From the NCBI RefSeq assembly GCF_022539315.1, contig NC_066321.1, positions 248,001 through 312,000 of the forward strand: DNA of 64,000 bases, read 5' to 3'. The notes under the pieces were generated by a model, which saw only the letters and a program-made list of their open reading frames with translations, was not told the DNA's origin and ran no database searches. The translations under genes and the position numbers were made by a program. The stretch is from Serinus canaria. Taxonomy: Eukaryota > Chordata > Aves > Passeriformes > Fringillidae. Positions 62,401 through 64,000 of the stretch are shown piece by piece; the stretch's first letter is position 1, and each line of letters starts with the position of its first letter.

Positions 62401-63814
62401 CATCAACTTGAAGCCACCTATGACCTTCAGGCAAATGAGTCCTAACAGCCTTTTGTGACAGGCTAAGATGGCACAAGGCAAACTGTTGTTTGGAGAGAGG
62501 GGACTGAAGGTATCTGTAACTCTTGGCTGACTTCTCACACTGCATCAGCCTCTGGCAGTGATATCCTGCACACTGCAAATGTGAATACTAATTTTAACAC
62601 TGCTAAGAAAATTTTAGGGTTACTATTGTCATCTTAAAGTACTTTTGAAGCTATTAATTTAGGCACAAATTAAGGATTTAAATTTCAAATTATTTTGTGC
62701 CTAAATTATTAATTTAGGCACAAATTTAGGATTCAAATTTCATCTTCCTGCAGAAAATTTTTAACAATAAAGTATTATGGGTGTGAAAAATGTTGATATC
62801 AAGAAGATATAACCAATTCTCAGCTTTAAAAAAAATATTTATATGGGACAACATAAGAACTATTATATTGTTTGCTTTCAGAGCTACCATCTTAAATCAA
62901 GCTGTGATTCATCTTCAAGGAAGTTCCAACACAGAGACAACAAAGCAGATGTATTCTGAGGTTCAGATGTTACAGTTTGTGTATAAAGGCAACAAAGATG
63001 ATCACTATTTCTCAGTATGATACAATGAAAGCCAAAGTATCCCTTCTCTCTTTACTTTCCTTAAATTTAAAAAAGAAAAAAACAACAAAAACTTTACCTG
63101 GAGTGTTTCCTTGTAGAACTGCTATTTTTTCCACTTGAATGATTTTTACAAATTAAGGCTGAATTTGATTGCAAAAGCAATTTTATTTTTCCTGTAGAAA
63201 TGATTACTTTAGATTTGCACCCATAAATGTGCTTCAGATTTAAAATGTATTAGTACCTTGGTATTGATAACTGAAAACAAACTCAGAGTTTAAAGATCAT
63301 TTTTTAATAAGTTCAATTAATCATACCCAATCTGTATGTGCAGGACTTTGTAGCACTGAACACTTGGCTTTGCAGGACTTGCAAGGACTGATTCTAATGT
63401 TGCATCAATTCTACACTAGCTTTTCTCTTTCTTTGCCACTAAACCTGCATTTCCAGTCTGACGTTCCAAGGGATACAGAACACCAGAATGATGCTTGTGT
63501 TTAATGCAGTAACTGAACCCCTTCCATTCAGATCCTAAAACCGATACAGGAACAGACCACGGTGGCACTGGGTCACATGCTGCAGGAACAAACAGCCACG
63601 GTGGTGTTTGCAGCAATGCAGTAGGAGACAGTGGTTAACTCCACACACACTCTGAGCTGATGAATTGCTGAAAACGAGCAGATACCTGTTCCTTCACAGA
63701 AGCCAAAATGGTGGTGGCAGTAGTCTCTGGTTCCATGCCTGGGCCTGTGGAAGTCTCCTGTGCTGTCTGTGGCAGCCCCTCCTCCACCATTGGGCTCTGC
63801 TCAGGGGCTGGCAT
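25521..63814 (-). CDS. PKP4: Plakophilin-4 (p0071), 21 coding exons
   Basis: Joining 21 exons gives 3582 nt with continuous frame, a 1193-residue protein (human: 1192). PKP4 is an armadillo protein of the p120-catenin family. It binds cadherin cytoplasmic tails at adherens junctions and desmosomes, and also works at the midbody and centrosome in Rho signalling during cytokinesis. Order of parts: short acidic N terminus (1-40), coiled coil (about 41-70, with alternating L/V/I heptads), serine-rich disordered head (about 80-515), armadillo repeats (about 525-1000, including [17 protein letters not shown] and [18 protein letters not shown]), a lysine run in an insert between repeats (about 780), a serine/tyrosine-rich tail, and the C-terminal PDZ ligand DSWV. 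Identification over paralogues (CTNND1, CTNND2, ARVCF) rests on the N terminus MPAPEQ and on the tail [14 protein letters not shown], both PKP4-like from memory. Two introns have GC donors. Upstream non-coding exons are outside the window. Confidence 0.98.
25770..26253 (-). other. PKP4: PKP4 intron 20
   Basis: GT-AG intron of 484 bases. Nothing else recognised. Confidence 0.9.
26254..26327 (-). CDS. PKP4: PKP4 coding exon 20
   Basis: Residues 1087-1111: [20 protein letters not shown] then NRRLQ. The acceptor is CTCCCAG and the donor GCAG|GTGAGC; phase 1 in, 0 out. Confidence 0.96.
26328..27027 (-). other. PKP4: PKP4 intron 19
   Basis: GT-AG intron of 700 bases, AT-rich in the middle. Nothing else recognised. 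Confidence 0.9.
27028..27159 (-). CDS. PKP4: PKP4 coding exon 19 (in-frame cassette candidate)
   Basis: Residues 1043-1086 plus one base: [20 protein letters not shown] and [20 protein letters not shown]. The acceptor is CCCGTCAG and the donor ACTG|GTAAGA. At 132 nt with matching phases (1 in, 1 out) it could be skipped without a frameshift, and I recall shorter PKP4 tail isoforms in mammals, though not their exact limits. Confidence 0.96.
27160..29114 (-). other. PKP4: PKP4 intron 18
   Basis: GT-AG intron. No repeat or gene recognised in it. Confidence 0.9.
29115..29232 (-). CDS. PKP4: PKP4 coding exon 18
   Basis: Residues 1004-1042 plus one base: [20 protein letters not shown] and [19 protein letters not shown]. 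The acceptor is TCCATAG and the donor GTCAG|GTCAGT. This begins the tail after the armadillo domain. Confidence 0.96.
29338..29422 (-). CDS. PKP4: PKP4 coding exon 17 (last armadillo repeat)
   Basis: Residues 975-1003: [20 protein letters not shown] and RDLRSIYKK. The acceptor is CTCCTCAG and the donor AAAG|GTAAAT. Confidence 0.97.
29423..30197 (-). other. PKP4: PKP4 intron 16 (GC-AG)
   Basis: The intron begins GCAAGT and ends CTCCTCAG. The reading frame on both sides requires these ends. Nothing else recognised. Confidence 0.93.
30198..30393 (-). CDS. PKP4: PKP4 coding exon 16 (armadillo repeat, GC donor)
   Basis: Residues 910-974 plus two bases: [40 protein letters not shown] and [12 protein letters not shown]. 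The acceptor is TTTCCAG. The donor is GACAG|GCAAGT, a second GC donor in this gene; the frame to exon 17 (RSSLKVVK) requires it. Confidence 0.96.
30394..32379 (-). other. PKP4: PKP4 intron 15
   Basis: GT-AG intron without recognised repeats or genes. Confidence 0.9.
32380..32530 (-). CDS. PKP4: PKP4 coding exon 15 (armadillo repeat)
   Basis: Residues 860-909 plus one base: [40 protein letters not shown] and [10 protein letters not shown]. The acceptor is GTGTCAG and the donor ATTG|GTACGT. Confidence 0.98.
32531..33354 (-). other. PKP4: PKP4 intron 14
   Basis: GT-AG intron. It has a T-rich tract near 32781-32797, otherwise nothing recognised. Confidence 0.9.
33355..33528 (-). CDS. PKP4: PKP4 coding exon 14 (armadillo repeat)
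   Basis: Residues 802-859: [40 protein letters not shown] and [18 protein letters not shown]. The acceptor is TTTCTCAG and the donor GAAG|GTAAGG; symmetrical phase 0. Confidence 0.98.
33670..33861 (-). CDS. PKP4: PKP4 coding exon 13 (armadillo repeat with lysine-rich insert)
   Basis: Residues 738-801: [40 protein letters not shown], then SEPSCWG, eight lysines and TSQEDQ. The lysine run is a basic insert between repeats that p120-family proteins share and could act in nuclear or membrane targeting. It is encoded partly by ten consecutive A (33687-33696 as T on the plus strand). Acceptor GGTTCAG, donor TCAG|GTTTGT. Confidence 0.97.
33862..34331 (-). other. PKP4: PKP4 intron 12
   Basis: GT-AG intron of 470 bases without other features. 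Confidence 0.9.
34332..34449 (-). CDS. PKP4: PKP4 coding exon 12 (armadillo repeat)
   Basis: Residues 698-737: [20 protein letters not shown] and [20 protein letters not shown]. The acceptor is CTTTCAG and the donor CAAG|GTGTGT; phase 2 in, 0 out. Confidence 0.98.
34750..34933 (-). CDS. PKP4: PKP4 coding exon 11 (armadillo repeats)
   Basis: Residues 637-697 and part of 698: [40 protein letters not shown] and [11 protein letters not shown]. The acceptor is TTCTAAG and the donor TGAG|GTATTT. Confidence 0.98.
34934..35848 (-). other. PKP4: PKP4 intron 10
   Basis: GT-AG intron without recognised repeats. The open frames here are not conserved with any protein I know. Confidence 0.9.
35849..36062 (-). 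CDS. PKP4: PKP4 coding exon 10 (armadillo repeats)
   Basis: Residues 566-636: [60 protein letters not shown] and KELVT. Two armadillo repeats, nearly unchanged from mammals. The acceptor is TTTCCAG and the donor ACAG|GTAAGC. Confidence 0.98.
36063..37112 (-). other. PKP4: PKP4 intron 9
   Basis: GT-AG intron without recognised features. Confidence 0.9.
37113..37245 (-). CDS. PKP4: PKP4 coding exon 9 (start of armadillo domain)
   Basis: Residues 521-565: [20 protein letters not shown] then [20 protein letters not shown] and KVKTE. This is the first armadillo repeat. The acceptor is CACTGAAG and the donor AGAG|GTGGGT; phase 2 in, 0 out. Confidence 0.98.
37246..39561 (-). other. PKP4: PKP4 intron 8 (GC-AG)
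   Basis: The intron begins GCAAGT and ends CCACTGAAG. It contains an A/C-rich simple repeat at about 37948-38075 with (caat)n and (caaa)n patches. Confidence 0.93.
37948..38075 (+). repeat. A/C-rich simple repeat with (caat)n/(caaa)n
   Basis: A low-complexity tract containing short perfect tetranucleotide arrays, caatcaatcaatcaatcaaa and (caaa)n, around 37988-38023, followed by an A run. Confidence 0.9.
39562..39772 (-). CDS. PKP4: PKP4 coding exon 8 (GC donor)
   Basis: Residues 451-520 plus two bases: [20 protein letters not shown] at the start and [18 protein letters not shown] at the end. The acceptor is ATCCTAG. The donor is CCCAG|GCAAGT, a GC donor with otherwise perfect consensus; no nearby GT donor keeps the frame to exon 9. 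Between the conserved ends, many residues are proline, alanine, arginine and glycine where mammals have tyrosine, asparagine, threonine and glutamine. Confidence 0.95.
39773..41219 (-). other. PKP4: PKP4 intron 7
   Basis: GT-AG intron, AT-rich between two GC-rich exons. No features recognised. Confidence 0.9.
41220..41411 (-). CDS. PKP4: PKP4 coding exon 7
   Basis: Residues 387-450 plus one base: [40 protein letters not shown] and the end RSGS. The acceptor is GTTGCAG and the donor CTCCG|GTGGGT, chosen because it joins in frame to exon 8 (GMGNLQR). The result is one residue shorter than the human junction. The exon is strongly GC-rich. Confidence 0.95.
41412..43074 (-). other. PKP4: PKP4 intron 6
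   Basis: GT-AG intron without recognised repeats or genes. Confidence 0.9.
43075..43630 (-). CDS. PKP4: PKP4 coding exon 6 (large head-domain exon)
   Basis: The 556 nt encode residues 202-386, including [52 protein letters not shown] and [17 protein letters not shown]. Repeated SP and RxxS motifs make this a likely phosphorylated, disordered region. The acceptor is TTCAACAG and the donor ACGG|GTGAGT. The middle of the exon (about 43270-43560) is very GC- and CpG-rich, and its residues there shift toward G, A, P and R. Confidence 0.97.
43631..44413 (-). other. PKP4: PKP4 intron 5
   Basis: GT-AG intron without recognised features. Confidence 0.9.
44414..44607 (-). CDS. PKP4: PKP4 coding exon 5
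   Basis: Residues 137-201: [20 protein letters not shown] at the start and EGQTSVQ at the end. The acceptor is ATTTACAG and the donor CCAG|GTACTC. The [15 protein letters not shown] block is a conserved serine/tyrosine-rich part of the head domain. Confidence 0.96.
44766..44897 (-). CDS. PKP4: PKP4 coding exon 4
   Basis: Residues 93-136 plus one base. The exon contains the conserved [17 protein letters not shown]. The acceptor is TCTTTCAG. I end the exon at 44766 (AGG|GTCTGT) because this restores the conserved HESEGS across the junction; a better-looking donor (AAA|GTGAGG) lies 9 nt upstream in frame and would delete three residues. The head-domain part before it ([16 protein letters not shown]) is diverged from human. 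Confidence 0.9.
45592..45838 (-). mobile_element. CR1 LINE fragment (minus orientation)
   Basis: Read on the plus strand it starts with accacagaacggtttgggct, the reverse complement of the CR1 3' end, and continues with the familiar blocks cctccagggatggggacccc and ttccaggaagaatttcccc and ends in aagctgaacctctctga. It is a 5'-truncated CR1 inserted against the plus strand within PKP4 intron 3. Confidence 0.85.
47440..47486 (+). repeat. (GA)n microsatellite
   Basis: Purine-only tract with a nearly perfect (ga)n core at 47453-47484 interrupted by an extra aa. It lies in PKP4 intron 3 and on the transcript is a (TC)n pyrimidine tract. Confidence 0.92.
48966..49000 (-). CDS. PKP4: PKP4 coding exon 3 (35-nt small exon)
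   Basis: Only 35 nt, encoding [12 protein letters not shown] with split codons at both ends. The acceptor is TTTCTGCAG and the donor TCAG|GTATTA. The [10 protein letters not shown] sequence is conserved in PKP4 and the phases (2 in, 1 out) fit its neighbours. Its size is not a multiple of 3, so skipping would shift the frame. Confidence 0.95.
50442..50480. repeat. Near-perfect 18-bp inverted repeat, 3-nt loop
   Basis: The arms 50442-50459 and 50463-50480 are complementary at 17 of 18 positions, and the mismatch would be a wobble pair in RNA on one strand. The spacer is only aag. It is intronic (PKP4 intron 2). Confidence 0.9.
51118..51260 (+). repeat. T-rich low-complexity tract
   Basis: T runs with interspersed G, including a 15-base T run at 51119-51133 and (tttg)n-like patches near 51220-51250. 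Confidence 0.85.
52101..52892. repeat. 40-bp minisatellite, about 20 units
   Basis: The plus-strand unit starts tgccagccacSctccYgtgc and continues cctgcaccctgactgcaccc. Nineteen complete units and one partial unit run head to tail with no length changes. Variation is almost wholly at unit position 11 (C or G), with units 4 and 5 also carrying T at position 16. Because 40 is not a multiple of 3 and the minus strand of the unit has no stop in any phase, all three minus frames stay open for over 300 codons with a 40-residue period. It sits in PKP4 intron 2 and is not a gene. Confidence 0.98.
53582..53694 (-). CDS. PKP4: PKP4 coding exon 2 (coiled coil)
   Basis: Residues 44-80 and part of 81: [16 protein letters not shown] followed by [17 protein letters not shown]. 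This is the N-terminal coiled coil typical of p120-family proteins. Acceptor TTTCAG, donor CAAG|GTACAG, 113 nt. Confidence 0.97.
60345..60925 (-). mobile_element. CR1 LINE fragment (minus orientation, about 580 bp)
   Basis: On the plus strand it begins agaatcacagaatccctgag, the reverse complement of a CR1 3' end, and goes on through typical blocks: tggaaaagccctcccagccc, a tccctgagccccctttccat stretch, ttctccaggctgagacccc and actgccctgtcctgatggcc. It is GC-rich relative to the surrounding intron. The minus-strand open frame of 219 codons over it is a chance frame in the 3' part of the element. Confidence 0.87.
62101..62365. repeat. 39-bp minisatellite, about 6.8 units
   Basis: The unit is tgcagagcccagctctgacc followed by ctgcctctgcatccctgcc. 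Units start at 62101, 62140, 62179, 62219, 62258, 62297 and 62336. Unit 3 has one extra C (40 bp), which shifts the frame across the array, and unit 5 has two substitutions. Open frames of 110-200 codons on both strands follow from the repeat. Confidence 0.95.
62652..62743. repeat. Direct repeat flanking an inverted copy (three 14-mers)
   Basis: A 37-bp sequence starting tattaatttaggcacaaatt occurs at 62652 and again, slightly changed, at 62707. The 14-mer aatttaggcacaaa at 62656-62669 and 62711-62724 has an exact reverse complement between them at 62694-62707. Thus the middle copy can pair with either flanking copy. Confidence 0.9.
63686..63814 (-). CDS. PKP4: PKP4 coding exon 1 (start codon)
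   Basis: The exon encodes residues 1-43, beginning [13 protein letters not shown] and ending TILASVKEQ. The acceptor TTATTGCAG ends at 63820, so only five bases of leader precede the ATG in this exon and at least one 5' non-coding exon must lie farther right. The donor is ACAG|GTATC. The A at -3 gives an adequate initiation context. Confidence 0.97.
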
Positions 63815-63819
63815 TTTGC

Positions 63820-64000
63820 CTGCAATAACAAGATTTTAATATAGTTTACATTTTCAGCCAGTGATGTTTAAAATCCAAGTTTCAGGATTATGAATTATAT
63901 TAATTTTTTCTAGAAGCTTTCCAAACTTTACTAAATTAGCAGAGAACTTTGCATTACTCCATCTATGCTGTGCGAATGTTTCACCTTCTCAAATGGAGAC
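63820..64000 (-). other. PKP4: PKP4 intron upstream of coding exon 1 (partial)
   Basis: The acceptor CTTGTTATTGCAG at 63832-63820 marks the 3' end of an intron whose upstream non-coding exon lies beyond the window. The rest is AT-rich intron sequence. Confidence 0.8.

Larger units (their letters stand above)
53695..63685 (-). other. PKP4: PKP4 intron 1 (between coding exons 1 and 2)
   Basis: GT-AG intron of about 10 kb, the longest in the window. It contains a CR1 copy (60345-60925), the 39-bp minisatellite (62101-62365) and a compound direct/inverted repeat (62652-62743). Other stretches show no gene; short open frames there are unremarkable. Confidence 0.88.

Noticed and set aside
61933..62578. 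Open frames of 111-201 codons on both strands
   Set aside because: They cross the 39-bp minisatellite; the 1-base insertion in unit 3 changes the frame without a stop because all phases are open.
1..64000. CRISPR arrays, tRNA or rRNA genes, operons
   Set aside because: None is visible. The tandem arrays lack spacers, and the organisation is that of a vertebrate genome.

Overview
The window is vertebrate nuclear DNA, almost certainly from a bird and probably a passerine. Genes are split into short exons with GT-AG (and two GC-AG) introns. There are three copies of the avian LINE CR1, an LTR with the internal landmarks of a common bird endogenous-retrovirus LTR, and many simple repeats and minisatellites. 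No prokaryotic organisation is present. The gene order matches the conserved vertebrate block PKP4 - DAPL1 - TANC1, here read on the minus strand from right to left.

Right part (25.1-63.8 kb, minus strand): the complete protein-coding part of PKP4 (plakophilin-4, p0071), an armadillo-repeat protein of the p120-catenin family. I could place 21 coding exons whose phases all join, giving a 1193-residue protein from the start codon at 63814 to the stop at 25521, ending in the PDZ ligand DSWV. The 5' non-coding exon(s) and promoter lie beyond the right edge. Two of its introns use GC donors. Exons 6-8 are unusually GC-rich.

Middle (11.2-18.3 kb, minus strand): the complete four-exon DAPL1 gene (105 residues), with a GC-rich promoter around 18.2-18.4 kb and a repetitive GC-rich array just upstream.

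Left edge (1-0.9 kb): a CpG island that by synteny should be the promoter and first non-coding exon of TANC1, transcribed leftward out of the window. Between it and DAPL1 lie a CR1 fragment, an LTR fragment (about 3.4-3.85 kb) and a decayed retrovirus-like stretch (about 7.96-9.9 kb).

The 18.7-25.1 kb intergenic region and the long PKP4 introns hold minisatellites with 11-, 40- and 39-bp units, A/T-rich tracts, two further CR1 copies and some strong inverted repeats. Most long open frames in these places are products of repeat units without stop codons and are not genes. I found no undescribed gene system. The points most worth checking are the two GC-AG introns and a possible 9-nt alternative donor in PKP4, a cluster of GC-driven residue changes in PKP4 exons 6-8, and the binary-variant minisatellites.
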